A stretch of 64,000 bases of DNA from Gnetum montanum (lineage: Eukaryota; Streptophyta; Gnetopsida; Gnetales; Gnetaceae): contig MNCI01025042.1 in NCBI GenBank assembly GCA_015680685.1, positions 255,731 to 319,730 of the forward strand. The letters run 5' to 3'. A program made the translations under genes and the position numbers. Shown one piece after another: positions 19,840 through 31,436 of the stretch. Position 1 is the first letter of the stretch; each line of letters begins with the position of its first letter. The notes beneath the pieces are model-generated. The model saw nothing but the letters and a program-made list of their open reading frames with translations. It searched no databases and was not told the origin of the DNA.

Positions 19840-20410
19840 TAGACACAGTGCCCAATGACTACGATTCCATCCTAAACTTTGACGGAGCATCCACCTCTCG
19901 AGGAGGAAGTGCAGCCGCTGTCATCACCTATCCCTCCGGGGAGATCCGACCCTTTACTTATCGTTTCAACTTTCATTGCACCAACAACATAGCAGAGTAT
20001 GAAGGTCTCCTTAGAGGCCTCGCAGCAGCACTTGCTTCAGACATCACACTGCTTGTAGTCAGAGGAGACTCGCAACTAGTCCTAAACCAAGTCACAGACG
20101 TCTATACATGCAAAGCCCAACACTTACAACCATACTGCGACTTGGCAAAACACCTAATGAGGTAATTCGAAAACATCGATGTGCAACACGTTTCTAGAAA
20201 TGATAACACCATCGCAGACGCGTTAGCCACATTAGCATTAAACATATCGTTGGACATGTTCCATGCATTACCAAGCTCTGTAACCAGTTGTGCTGAACCA
20301 ATCACCGATACCCTTGACACGTTGCCGATTGCATCTGTTAGTACAACACACGCGGTAGAATGGTATGATGACATAAAAGAATACCTTCTACGTGGTGAAA
20401 CACCATGACA
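19840..20410 (+). pseudogene. pol: Tat-1 second, archaeal-type RNase H
   Basis: A second RNase H follows directly: LNFDGASTSRGGSAAAVI, then CTNNIAEYEGLLRGL, then VVRGDSQLVLNQV, then NDNTIADALATLAL. The order D (LNFDGAS), E (AEYEG), D (RGDSQL), D (NTIADAL) is that of the archaeal-type RNase H known from the Tat lineage. A TAA at 20163 interrupts it. The added domain supports the Tat assignment. Confidence 0.88.
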
Positions 20411-20529
20411 TCTAACAAATGCATAGAAAGACGCCGTGCGGAAACGTTCTAAGCAGTATACCCTGGTAGGGGACACACTGTGTCGTCGATCCTATGAAGG
20501 CATATTGCTAATGTGCATTAGTAATACCG

Positions 20530-21600
20530 ATGCCTGAACTATTGTTGATCAGGTACATGAGGGACTATGTGGAGGACACATAGCGCCAAAAGCCATGGCA
20601 ATGAAAATCAGATGCTTAGGATAATATTGGCCGCACATGGAGTATGACTGTCTCTCCAAGGTTAAAACATGTAGCACTTGCCAAAAACACAGCAATCTAA
20701 TACATGTCCCACCAAATGAGTTGCATACAGTGCAAATCACATGGCCCTTTCAAAAGTGGGGATTGGACCTTATCGGCCGAATAACACCATCATCTTCTGC
20801 AGGGCATAGTTTCATCATAACCGCAACCGAATATTTTACGAAGTGGGTAGAAGTTGCTCCACTTCGAAAAACTACGTCTAAACATGTATGCAATTTCATC
20901 CTCGAAAACATTGTAACCCATTTCGGCATTCCCATGACAATCATCACTGATAACAGGCCATAATTTAGCAGTGCCGAAACCCAAACCTTTTGTGATAGTC
21001 TGGGGATCAAACACTCATTTTCATCCCCTTACTACCCTCAGAGCAATGGACAAGCGGAAGCAACAAACAAGATGATTATTGCAATACTTAAGAAAATGCT
21101 TACCCAGAGCAAAAGAAAATGGCACGAGCAATTGATATACGCATTGTGGGCATACCGTACTACGCACCGAACGTCAACAGGTAAAACACCATATAGTTTG
21201 GTTTATGGTTCAGAAGCTATTTTACCTTTGGAATTACAGGTACCATCTTTAAGGATCATACTCTTCGGACTCCTCGACGACGGGCAGAACAATGATCTAT
21301 GCATCATTGACTTGGACTCGGTGGAAGAAGAACACATACGTGCACTTGACCAAATCGAATGGTACCAAAAACAACAACGGCAATGACATCGGCATAACAT
21401 CAACAAGTGCCCTATCAAAGAAGGCGACCTTGTGCTTAAGGTTGTTCGGGAACACCTGGAAAAATTCTCAGCTAACTGGGAGGGGCCTTACTTAGTCACT
21501 AAAGCATTTGACAATGGAGCATTCAAGCTAGCTGACGTAGAAGGAAACGAGCTTGCTAATCCGACCAATCACTTGTACCTAAAACCATTTTATGTTTGAG
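20530..21600 (+). pseudogene. pol: Tat-1 integrase, interrupted
   Basis: The zinc-binding tail is CSTCQKHSN near 20670. The catalytic core has WGLDLIGRITPSSS (first Asp), IPMTIITDNRP (second Asp), then a TAA at about 20962, then YYPQSNGQAEATNK with the Glu. The C-terminal part has YRTTHRTSTGKTPYSLVYG, EGDLVLKVV and NWEGPYLVTKAF, ending LKPFYV at 21598. It would insert cDNA into the chromosome. A TGA at 21385 also breaks the frame. There is no chromodomain, as expected for Tat. Confidence 0.92.
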
Positions 21601-21604
21601 TACA

Positions 21605-21990
21605 AGCTCAGGTACGTGCAAGTCCTGGAATCACGATTATAGACTGATACCACAGCTCATCCTGAAATAATGACAATAAAATGATACCACAGAACAGTCC
21701 TGGGTTATGACTTAAAACTGACACCACAACTGTTCTGGCATCATGACAATAAACTGATACCCCATAGTGTCCGCAATGACGATAAACTAGCACCCGTCTG
21801 GCATGACAGTAAACTGCCACCGTCACAACCATCAGAGTCCGCTAAGACTATAAACTAGCTTGCCTCTGCATGGTCCGCTAAGACTAGAAACTGGCAACGT
21901 AACATCTGCCATGACGCTAAACGGGCAATGTCCGACGGGTTACGACATAAAACTAACCCATGATAGTCTACTAAGACTATAAACTGGCAC
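21605..21990 (+). repeat. Junction repeats after integrase (ATGACNATAAACT type)
   Basis: About nine or ten loosely conserved units with core ATGAC(A/G)ATAAACTG(A/G)CACC or GTCCGCTAAGACTATAAACT. They resemble the arrays at 12280-12600 and 17870-18020. Confidence 0.8.
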
Positions 21991-23008
21991 CTTCATCTCT
22001 GGCTCTTCACTCCACAGCCACACTCATTCATCATAATCACTACATCGCTCACCGACACACAATCTCATCAACGTCACTGCCATTCATACACAATGCTCAG
22101 AATCTCCTCCAGTATTTTTGTTCCATCTGCAGTCGTTCAAATCTTAGCTCGCTTATTCACCCATGGTTTTCTTGTCTCCTTGGAGTTGTGTTTGCAGGAT
22201 GACACCCTGAGGTTTTCATGCAAGAATGCATCTCATCGCAAGCAGCAAGATGGGGCAATGTTCACAACACACATGGCAGGATGAAATCAAACCGTTCACT
22301 AGTACATTCCCATTCCCGGTATATTCACTATCTGTTTACCAACCTCCGATACACCGAATACATTCAAAAATTTGAGCACACTGTTGCACACTGCAACATG
22401 TTATAGCAATTTCAACACATGGCCTAGCACCTGAGCATGAGTACAAGATCAACGCAAACCTCCAAAAAAAAAGAGAGACCCTTGGCACTTCCCATATAAG
22501 CCCCAGGCGGGAAGGTAGTTGTCTCAAAACCAAGTACTCATGTCCAAAACGGTCCAGAAGCATCGAGTTGCATGGCTTTGGCTATCTGCCAATAGGCCCC
22601 CCCTAAACATTAAACAAGGGCCTTGTTCCTCCAAAGAGTGTAACACATCCTCCCATGGCTTTGGTCTTGCCAACAAGTTCTCTTGAACACTAACCAAGAG
22701 CCTTGTTCTGCCAAAGGACACACATCTCATGTCTGAATTCCGAGTCTGCTAAACAATGGCTATTGACAAGGACCAGCATGCCGCACACCCGAGCATCCCA
22801 TCTCCCAGCATAATTCCTGGGGTAGTCACCAATCCCCACAATCCCTTTCCTCCTACCAGCTACAAATTTCACTTTTTCGATCCCATGTACTACTAAACAC
22901 GGTGCGATGACATCTAGTCAAGTGGCAAAGAACAAAGTCTATATCAAGTTGCTTGTGGTGTTTTGCACTTCTTTGTCGACGCTTCTCGGGTTGATTCCTC
23001 CAAGCGTC
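21991..23008. other. Tat-1 3' untranslated region
   Basis: There is no supported gene. The segment 22540-22740 has diverged direct repeats around the words CCAAGAGCCTTGTTCTGCC and CATGGCTTTGG. A few short ORFs on both strands have no recognisable domain. Confidence 0.6.
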
Positions 23009-23022
23009 AATAAAGAGGGGCC
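23009..23022 (+). other. Tat-1 polypurine tract
   Basis: AATAAAGAGGGGCC precedes the 3' LTR (TGAAACACC at 23025). A nearly identical tract is at the 3' end of Tat-2 (39557-39575, minus strand). Confidence 0.8.
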
Positions 23023-23024
23023 AA

Positions 23025-24199
23025 TGAAACACCACAAAATTTCAAGCCTGGTACTTCTCCAGAAAAATGCAGGTCCCTGAGACCCACGGACAACCATGGC
23101 TACATTTGGTGTCACGCATTGCAACTTTGGGATCAAAATGCTTAATTTTCACTAAGTATGCAGTACCAGCATATACGCCCAGTGTCTACGCCCAACATCC
23201 ACAGCGTATACGCCCAGCGTATACACCCAGCGTAGACATCCAAATTACACGCCCGACGTACACGCCTCACATGTACGCTCGGCAGGTACAACAGATGCAT
23301 ACGCCTGACGATGAAATCTCCAAAGATAGCATGAAGATAGCACTGAAGAGCAAGAATTGAAGCAAGTCGGCAACCGTCAGCGTATACGCCCCAGTGTATA
23401 TGCCTAGCATCTATCAGCGTATACGCCCAGCGTCCATAGTATCTCCACCCAAGTTCACACACGCCCAGCATGTCCAGTGTATACGCCCAGCGTATACGCC
23501 GACCTGATGCAGTGTATACGCCCAGCGTATACGCCTAGAAGATGTAATATGTTGTATATTTGTAAATTGTATGCACCCAGTCAACATGCCACGTGTCTCC
23601 TAACCCGAGTCTAGCGTAACAACTGGTATAAAAGCCCTGATTTTCCACTTCCCCTAGGTCGGTTGGCAAAAATACTAGAGCATACCCAGGAGCAATTACG
23701 CTACGCACCAGAGTTAAAACCCTCTTACGCTGGAAAGCCTTGTACGCCGTGCACATAGTCTCTACACTCTGCCTACCGTGCGAACCAGCCGAGTCATCCC
23801 TGCATCCACCAGGGCTTTTCGTCCGCCTTTTGTTCCATCACAACTGCATTAGACCGGTGCACTGTACCTTCACTCTGTAATACCATTGTTTACAGTTTAC
23901 GCTAATTTCTTACATGTGTTTCTATTTACACTCGTTTACATTTACGCCCTGTCTGCATCTGTTACGCTGTTTACGCTCTCGTTTACGTCCGTTACGCCGT
24001 TTACACATAACCCAGCGTGTAGCACTTTGGTATACGTTCGGGGAAATCCTTGTCTGATCCGCGCATGGACCACCCAAGGTACTATACCTTCATACATTCC
24101 AGCTCACCTTCAGGTGAAGGTAGGGTCTTCTGTACACGCCCTACGATCCCACGGTCTCTGTTTCCTTCTAGTTGGAGACCGACGTTTTCAAGCGGTACA
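23025..24199 (+). repeat. Tat-1 3' LTR
   Basis: It aligns to 6453-7614. It has G-box CACGTG (23590) and TATAAAAG (23627) as in the 5' copy, and more CGTATACGC copies (about 23203, 23380, 23413, 23483, 23525). It ends GGTACA, followed by the target duplication CCCAT at 24200-24204. Confidence 0.95.
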
Positions 24200-24417
24200 C
24201 CCATGATTTACTAGATTTATGCTTATCTCTCCAAATCTATCCTTGGGAGATGAAGTCCTCTATAATTGTAGCAGCACATATTCATTCAAAAATAGAAGAA
24301 ATAAAAAAAAAAAGATATACAAAAGTTAGAAAGTTTAACAAGAGTGTGCTTGTTCTAACAAAGTTCTTTATTTCCTTTAAGCTTAGTTCATAGATCTAGG
24401 GTCCTTTAGACTCTTCA
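24200..24417 (+). repeat. Copia 5' LTR, right fragment
   Basis: It continues the LTR after the Tat-1 insertion and matches 29738-29954. It ends CTTCA before the PBS at 24419. Confidence 0.92.
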
Positions 24418-24468
24418 TTTGGTATCGGAGCATGTTAGCTTAGATTCTTGACAATAGATCTCTCTAGG

Positions 24469-25380
24469 ATGGCCCAAAATCACATATCCATGTCTCTCCA
24501 AGTTCCTATCTTCAACAGAGAGAATTATGGATATTAGGCAATCAAGATGAAGACATTTTTGATCTTACAAGATCTTTGGGATCTTGTTGAAAATGGATTC
24601 CAAGATGTTGATCAAGTAACATTTCAAGCATTGAAGGAAGATGAAAAGAATGAATTTAAGGAGCTTCAAAAGAAAGATGCAAAAGCATTATTCATCATTC
24701 AACTAGGTTAGATCTAACAATCTTTCCCAAAATTGTTATGCATCAAACTAGCAAAGCTACATGGGATGCACTGGAGATTGCATACAAGGGATCATTAAAA
24801 GTTCGTGTTGTTAAGTTACAAGTTTTAAGAAAATATTTTTAATCTTTGTGCATGCCAGATTCAAAGAATATTGATCAATATATTAGCTGATTTCAACAAG
24901 TTCAAAATAGACTTGAATCTTGTGGAGAAATGCTTGAGGGAAGGCATGCTGTTGAAAAGATCCTTTAAAGTGTAACCAGATGATATGATCTTGTCATCGT
25001 GGCTATTGAAGAAGCAAGAGATATTGATAAGATGACCATGGTTGAGCTCGTAGGAAGCTTAAGGACATACGAGCAAAGAATTGCTGATCGTAAGGATTCA
25101 ATAGCAAATGCATTTCAAGCATAATTTTAGATGACATCCAATCAAAATCAAAATCAACATCAAAGATCCTCAAGTGGATTCTCATTCAAGGGACATGGAC
25201 ATGGTCGTGCCAGATCTAGAGGTTGTGGTCATGGAAGATCAAATCAATCAAAGGAAGGTAACCATTGTGATTTCTGTCGTATCAACACACATAATACTCT
25301 TGAATGTTGATCAAGAAAGAAATATGAAAAGAAGGGAAGAGCAAAAATTGTAGAACATGAAGATCAAAAAAAAAGGTGAG
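24469..25380 (+). pseudogene. gag: Copia gag with zinc knuckle
   Basis: The likely start is the ATG at 24469 (MAQNHISMSLQVPIFNRENY). The UBN2-type gag part has MKTFLILQDLWDLVENGF and DAKALFIIQLG, then stops. A zinc knuckle CDFCRINTHNTLEC (C-x2-C-x4-H-x4-C) is at about 25265-25306. Stops at the NYGY position and after FIIQLG, plus shifts, break the frame. Gag would package the RNA. Confidence 0.85.
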
Positions 25381-25429
25381 AAATTATTTTACATTGAAAA
25401 GGAGGAAGATCAACTCTTGATCTCTACAA

Positions 25430-26800
25430 AGGTACCAGATGCTAGCAACAACAACAACATTTGGTATGTTGATAGTGGGTGTAGCAATCACATGACAAGG
25501 AATAAGAAATTGTTCTCAAGCTGAAAAATTATGATGGAAAGGTAACTATAGGTAATGGAAAGAAGTTAACCATTGCCAAGATTAGATCACTTGGCTTCAC
25601 AACAACTCAAGGTAACAAATATGTTATTTCACAAATATATTTTGTTCCAAATATTTAAAGAATTTATTAAGTGTGGGGAATTATGTCACAATGGGTATTG
25701 TGTTGAATTTGAAAAAGATGTTTGTAAAATTTCTAAGGCTGATGATGATAAAGGTATTGCCATTATCCCTATAAGCAAGAATCAGATATACAAGTTACAT
25801 ATGCAAAAGGATGTTCATTGTCTCACTGTCATTGAAGACATAGCATGGTTATGGCATGCTTGGTTAGGAGATGTCAACTTTAGCTCAATGGACTGCATGC
25901 AAAAAGGAGAAATTGTAATAGGTATGCCAAAATTTTCTTTGCCAAATAATCATGATTGTGGCATATGTCAACTAGGAAAAATTACAAGGTTGTCATTTCC
26001 TAGAAAAGAACATAGATGTCACGAAAAATTAGATCTAGTTCATATAGATTTATGTGGTCCCATGCAAACATTGAGCCTACATAAAAAACTAATATATGTT
26101 AATCATAATAGATGATTTTTCAAGATTTTCTTGGGGATATTTTTATGAAATTAAAAGATCAAACATTGGGTTTTTTTAAAGAATTCAAGGTGGAAGTAGA
26201 AAATCAAAGTGGCAATTCCATTAAGAAAATCCAAATAGATCATGGTGGTGAATTTTTATTAAATGAATTTGATGAATTTTGCAAGAAAAATGGGATTATT
26301 CATCAAACAACCACCTCATTCACACCTTTAAAAAATGGTATTGCTAAGAGAAAGAACAGAACTGTGGTTGAAATGGCAAGGTGTCTACTTCAAATGTCAG
26401 GTTTGGAGAATAAATTTTGGGCAAAAGATTATGCAACATCAATATATATTTTAAATAGGGTACCATCAAGATCAATTCAAAATAAAACTCCATATGAATT
26501 ATGGAATGGTTATTCATCCAATATCTCTCATTTGAAAATTTTTGGTTCACCATGCTATGTGCAAATCCCTACACAAAATTAGAAAAAATTAGATGAGAAA
26601 GCTATGCATTGTATTTTTCTTGGTTATGCCAAAAATATGAAAGCCTACAAATGTTATGATGAAATAAATAAAAGAGTAATTTATTCATGCGACGTCCATT
26701 TTAGTGAATTTGAAGCCAAACCATGTGAAAGGGAGAATATGATTTCTGGTCAACAAGAAGGAAAACGCAGGATTGAAGTGGGACCTATAAAAGTCATTGC
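25430..26800 (+). pseudogene. pol: Copia protease and integrase
   Basis: The protease site is WYVDSGCSNHMTRNKKLF near 25463 (DSG active site). The gag-pre-integrase region is WHAWLGDVNFSSM...CGICQLGK near 25850-25980. The integrase core starts LDLVHIDLCGPM (first Asp), then a break at 26112, then IQIDHGGEF (second Asp) and NGIAKRKNRTVVEMARC, where the catalytic Glu expected in A-E-RKN is Lys. The C-terminal part has YILNRVPS, TPYELWNG and KKLDEKAMHCIFLGY. A TAG at 26580 interrupts it. The order protease-integrase before RT identifies Ty1/copia. Confidence 0.9.
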
Positions 26801-28130
26801 ACAAAATAATATTCATGTTATAGCCAACAAAATATGGGCCTGCCATCAACTTGATTTTGTAGGTAATGTTGACGTAGAAAAAATACATTCTAGTAGCAAC
26901 AGTAGTCATACCAATGTGGGAAGACAAAATCAACCGCAGCCAAATAATATACAGCCACAATGTTTCAATTACCACCTTGAGCAAACATCCTCATCTGCTA
27001 TGCATTCTTTTCATTTTTTTGCTGCACATTCTTTTCCTTGTTCAATGCTCAATCACCAACCAACAGATTCACTCTGTGCAGTTTATCAGTCATAGTGGAT
27101 TGTTTTTGCATGAATAATTGCAGCAACAAAGGAAGAGAAATGCCTGCTACTGCCAACACTGATGGTGCATGATCCAACAATTATTCCTCCCAAATATCTG
27201 CAGCACTATAGAGAATAGACCAACAACCAGATTTTTTGGTTGATTATTCATAATATTGGCATGGCCATAAAGGTATTATTTTTCCTAATTTCTCTACTAC
27301 GTCAACATCATCATCTCCTACATTCCAGTTTCATGACACCCAAATATACACACCTACTCATTGGCCACCCATAATAAATTATTTTACAACTGAAAATGTA
27401 AGGATCCCAGTTGCGCACACACAAATTTTTCCACCTTGGCCTCTAAATTCGAATTTGGGCAAAGATTGCACCATGGCTGATCATTTTTTTCCTGCTTTTC
27501 TAGACTCAATCCCATCCAAAACTAATTCAAATGCTGCTCCATGTTGGGATAAAAAACATCAAGTTTCTCACACCAATGTTGTGCAATCGTATTATCAAAT
27601 AGCATTCCCTCTCACAAGCAAAATCTCTGTAGCAACACCATCACAAATCATTCCATCAGGCACATGTTCTACATCCACAATGTCCACTCCATAGCAGATT
27701 CCATCTATGTCACAACAAATTCTATCCACTTCTTAGCTAGCTTAGTATCATCCAGCCATCACAAATCATTCCATCAGGCACATGTTCTACATCCACAATG
27801 TCCACTCCATGGCAGATTCCATCCATGTCACAACAAATTCCATCCACTTCTTAGCTAGCTCAATATCATCCAGCCTCCAACATGCTGGATACAAATTTTA
27901 CAAAGCACATGACACAAAGTAATTTTTGTAAAGACATTGCTCCACCACCCTATGACATGGATTCTATTGAAGATGCCCTCTTCACTACCATGGATGATGA
28001 ATTTTTTGTACTACTTATGCTGATGGGGGGGAGCGATGATGATTTAATGGAACCATCCATAGTCATCAAAGTTGTGCTAGATAACCATTGGATTGATGTC
28101 ATGGAGAAAGAGCTATAGTAAATTAATAAA
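26800..28130 (+). other. Copia integrase-RT linker with a 118-base tandem duplication
   Basis: A low-constraint linker between integrase and RT, rich in Pro/Ser/His codons. Two copies of a 118-base unit lie at 27641-27758 and 27759-27876 with only a few differences. Frame 27882-28118 continues toward RT. Confidence 0.65.
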
Positions 28131-28139
28131 AACAACACT

Positions 28140-29080
28140 TGAAGCCTAGTTCCTCATCCATTTGGTAAGCCAATCATTAGTTTAAAATGGATATTTAAAA
28201 TTAAGATAAATCAGTATGGTGAAATAGAAAAATTCAAAGCTCACCTAGTCACCAAAGGATATCTCCAACAGCAAGTTAGAGACTTTGATGATAACTTTGC
28301 TCCTGTTTCATGGATGGAATCCTTGAGAATCTTTCTTGCCATTGCTACACAACCTGGCTATGTGGTTTATCAACTGGATGTGGCTTCTGCATTTCTCAAT
28401 GGAGTTCTTAATGAAGAAGTTTACGTGGAACAATCACCAGGCTTTGTTGATGAAGGACAACAAAATCATGTTTACAAGCTCCATAAAGCATTATACAGGC
28501 TCAAGCAAGCTCCACATACATGGTATGCATGTATTCATCCATTTTTCATGCAAGAAGGCTTCACCAATCTTTAGTCCCAAACAACAATATACAAAAAGGT
28601 ATCTAAAGGTGATTTTATTTGTGTTTGTTTATATGTAGATGATTTAATCTATTTTTCATCTACAATTGCATTAGAAAATAATTTTCTTAATGCCATGAAA
28701 AAGGAATTGAAAATGTCTGATTTAGGGAAGATGTCATATTTTCTGGGTTTTCAAATTATCCAAAGAACAAAATAAATTTCCATATGCCAAATGAAATTTT
28801 CTTGATCCTTAATTGAGAAATTTGGCATGATTAATTGTAATCCTTCAAACATACCACTTGCCCTTGGTACAAAACTTACCAAGGATGACAAATCCCCATC
28901 TGTCAACCCTTCACTATATAGTTGGTAGTTTAATGTATCTTTCCAATACTCGTGTAGATATCCAATATGTTGTAAACTACCTTTCTCGATTCATGCAAGA
29001 TCTACATGAATCACATTGGAAAACTGTAAAAGGGGTATTGCAATACCTGAGAACTACAATAGATTTTGTGATCACATTTC
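28140..29080 (+). pseudogene. pol: Copia reverse transcriptase
   Basis: Typical copia RT blocks are present: PIISLKWIFKIKINQYG, FKAHLVTKGYLQQ, NFAPVSWMESLRIFLAIA, VYQLDVASAFLNGVLNEEVYV, ALYRLKQAPHTWY, then after a frame break the catalytic CLYVDDLIYFSS (about 28630) and MSDLGKMSYFLGFQI. Stops and shifts occur at 28572, 28770 and 28925. The first catalytic Asp (QLDVASAF) and YVDD are intact, so decay is mostly outside the active site. Confidence 0.92.
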
Positions 29081-29089
29081 ATTGACATA

Positions 29090-29573
29090 CAAATTTCAAG
29101 ATATGGAGATACACTGATGCAGACTGGGGAGGCAACCTCAAAGATTGAAATTCAACTTTTGGTTTTTGTTTCTTCTTTGGTCCATCACTTATCTCATAAG
29201 GATCAAAGAAGCAATCTACAATCACCCTCTCAATAGCTAAAGCAGAATACATTGCTGCATCAAATGCTGCTACTCAGGCCATTTGGATCCAATCTACCTT
29301 CACCGAAATGGGATATACACTTGAACCTCCCATTCTCTTATACTGTGATAGCACAAGTGCTATTGCAATGGCTCATAATCCTATTCATCATGGATGTTCC
29401 AAGCACATAGATATCAAGCATCACCATCTCAGAATCTTGATCCAAGATAACATACTCAACATATAACATTGTGCAACTAAAGCACATATGATAGACATCT
29501 TTCCTAAGATACTGAGCCATGAAAAGTTTGAGTCTTTTGAAGACTTCCTAGGAGTGGAACCTCTTACCATCAT
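29090..29573 (+). pseudogene. pol: Copia RNase H
   Basis: RYTDADWGGNLKD, SIAKAEYIAASNAATQAIW, LLYCDSTSAIAMAHNP and KHIDIKHHHLR are the RNase H signature at the end of copia pol. One TGA and one TAA fall in the N-terminal part. It ends FLGVEPLTIM at the G-run. Confidence 0.9.
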
Positions 29574-29593
29574 GGGGGGGGGGGGGGGGNAGA
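29574..29593 (+). other. Copia polypurine tract, collapsed into a G homopolymer with N
   Basis: A G run followed by N and AGA precedes the 3' LTR. A G-rich PPT is expected here, but the long G run beside an N suggests an assembly or sequencing artefact. Confidence 0.6.
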
Positions 29594-29954
29594 TGTTCCA
29601 CAATCGAATTAGATAGATCTCATCCATTAATCCATTTTAAATAAGATGAGATCATATTCATGTAATTCTTATCCAATCCCATGTTTAAGTTATTCCATAT
29701 TAAGAAGATCCTTAAATATGATGATAAGGATCATCTCCATGATTTATGAGATTTATGCTTATCTCTTCAAATCTATCCTTGGGAGATGAAGGCCTATATA
29801 ATTGTAGCAGCACATATTCATTCAAAAATAGAAGAAATAATAAAACAAAAGACAGACAAAAGTTAGAAAGTTTAACAAGAGTGTGCTTGTTCTAACAAAG
29901 TTCTTCATTTCCTTTAAGCTTAGTTCATAGATCCAAGGCCCTTTAGTCTCTTCA
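29594..29954 (+). repeat. Copia 3' LTR
   Basis: TGTTCCA...CTTCA, 361 bases. It matches the two halves of the 5' LTR. A TATA-like CTATATAATT is near 29794. Confidence 0.93.
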
Positions 29955-31436
29955 AAGGAAGCACTCTTACAGTAGCATGAGGCTAAAGGGTTGGACAACA
30001 TTGATCTAGATGACCTTAATTCCTTTTTTGGTGAGCCATTACTAAGCACATCCCCCATTTTCATCCTAGAGGAGGAAGAGAAGGAGCCATGTATACATGT
30101 GCCTTAATGCTACTCATTATATCCTATGGCTTTATGTTTTTTTGTTCTAACCTTTTAATGATTGTTATGCTTATAGTAGTTCCTAAGTAATAAGAAAAGG
30201 CCCCTACCCCTATGTTCCATGTGAAATCATGGGCAAAGGTCCCAGACAAGGTGGAGTTCATGTGTGAGATCATCTAGGACATCATCAACTAGTTACAATA
30301 GGTTACAGTTGAGATTGATAAGAATTATGTTTTATCTGCCTTTGTTATTTTTCTATGAGTTATATTTTATTTTATGGCTATTTTAGGTTGTATGTAGTGC
30401 GTATGGTTATATTTATTGTCATGATATTTTTGCAATGACATCAGTTGTGTGGAAGCCACACGATGACATGGAGTTTGATTCCTTTCCAAAGCTTCCCTTT
30501 GATACTTAAAATGTCCTCCCTGAAGCTATATGAAACTACCACTAATCTTGTAGTTTCATGTGTAGAAAATTCATGAAAATTTTAGAGGTCCAATGAATCC
30601 CTATGGAAGAAAGTTGTGACTTTAAGGGAGAAGACCAAGAGGCAAGCTAAGAGGATTAGAGTCCTTGAAGACGTTAAGGCCCATTGGAAGCCCAAGTGGA
30701 TAACTCAGAAAACTTACAGGTCAAAGAGATCACCTAGGCCTGTTACCGGTACACCATCCATGATATGGTTGCCCTTGCCAGGGTGATGGTAAAGCAATGG
30801 ATGTAAATGAATTTGATCTTCCAAAAATCAAAGGACTGAAAGGATTATTGTGATTGGATCATATAGTGGGGCAAGAAGCAAAAGGATCATACAAGGTTGT
30901 ACTAGGCTAATCAGGAGGCATACCTTAAGTGGCTCAAAGAGGAGATGACTGAATGACACAAGAGAAAGTTATTCATCAAGGGGATTTAAGCTAAGAGTGC
31001 TCACTAGCTCTTTGAAAGAACTCTCATGGTTGCCAAATTTCCTACTCCTAAGATTACTACAACTGTAGGTGAGACTTCTACAACTATAATGTCATCGAAC
31101 ATGATAGATTGGATTGGGGTGGACCCAACAAACATCTTCATAAGCATTAATTATGAGGATGTTGACTTGGCCAACATGATAGAAGACCATATTCTCCATC
31201 ATTTGGATACTGGCCTTCAACATCTACCTCCAAAAGTCATTAAGCTAAATTTATAATAGGTTTGATGGTCTGTTTTTAGTTTTATCATTTTGGTTTTGTT
31301 TAAGTTATTAGGTTTATTATTTTGTTACTGATTGGTTTCATGTTACTATGTCACAGACACTAGGCAATGTCAGTGGCCCCAATAGTGATGGTGATGATGA
31401 TGATCTTCCACCTCCTCTTCCGAATGCCCCATAGTG
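29955..31436 (+). pseudogene. Tat-3 antisense gene, 3' part
   Basis: It resumes the gene cut at 6305. IDLDDLNSFFGEP corresponds to NQMFSSFFKGNLDLDDPPE in Tat-1. SWAKVPDKVEFMCEII matches TWAEMPSKMDFVAGIV. YEDVDLANMIEDHILHHLDTGL matches GMDWASVSEEEILHRLEFGL. The last exon begins after TGTCACAG near 31357 and reads GNVSGPNSDGDDDDLPPP to a TAG at about 31434, the counterpart of the acidic tails in Tat-1 and Tat-2. Numerous stops show decay. The split of homologous exons across 6305/29955 supports insertion of the copia element into this gene. Confidence 0.72.

Larger units (their letters stand above)
6453..24199 (+). mobile_element. Tat-1: near-complete Ty3/gypsy Tat-type retrotransposon with antisense gene
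   Basis: A 17.7 kb element bounded by LTRs of about 1.16 kb (TGAAACACC...TGTATA/GGTACA) and a target duplication CCCGT/CCCAT that restores the copia LTR. The order is LTR, PBS, leader, gag, protease, junction repeats, antisense spliced gene, stem-loop repeats, RT, RNase H, a second archaeal-type RNase H, integrase, junction repeats, PPT, LTR. The dual RNase H and the integrase tail (YGSEAILPLE..VPSLR) place it in the Tat lineage. Stops in gag, RT and integrase make it defective. Many of the differences between the two LTRs are C-to-T or G-to-A, as expected for methylated plant DNA. Confidence 0.93.
6306..29954 (+). mobile_element. Ty1/copia element inserted in the Tat-3 antisense gene; hosts Tat-1
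   Basis: The copia element has LTRs of about 360 bases (TGTTCCA...CTTCA). The 5' LTR is split into 6306-6452 and 24200-24417 by Tat-1; the 3' LTR is 29594-29954. The PBS at 24419-24434 reads TTGGTATCGGAGC, one base off the usual initiator tRNA-Met PBS. The domain order is gag, protease, integrase, RT, RNase H, which is diagnostic of Ty1/copia. Stops and shifts in every module show it is inactive. The flanking pentamers CTAGA (left) and AAGGA (right) do not match, so no clean target duplication remains, but the antisense gene of Tat-3 resumes after 29954. A run of G with an N just before the 3' LTR makes the exact PPT sequence uncertain. Confidence 0.9.

Noticed and set aside
24419-24434. tRNA-like sequence GGTATCGGAGC
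   Set aside because: It is the copia primer binding site next to the LTR end; no tRNA fold surrounds it.
29574-29590. Functional G-rich regulatory tract
   Set aside because: Position fits the copia PPT, and the run beside an N is unreliable.
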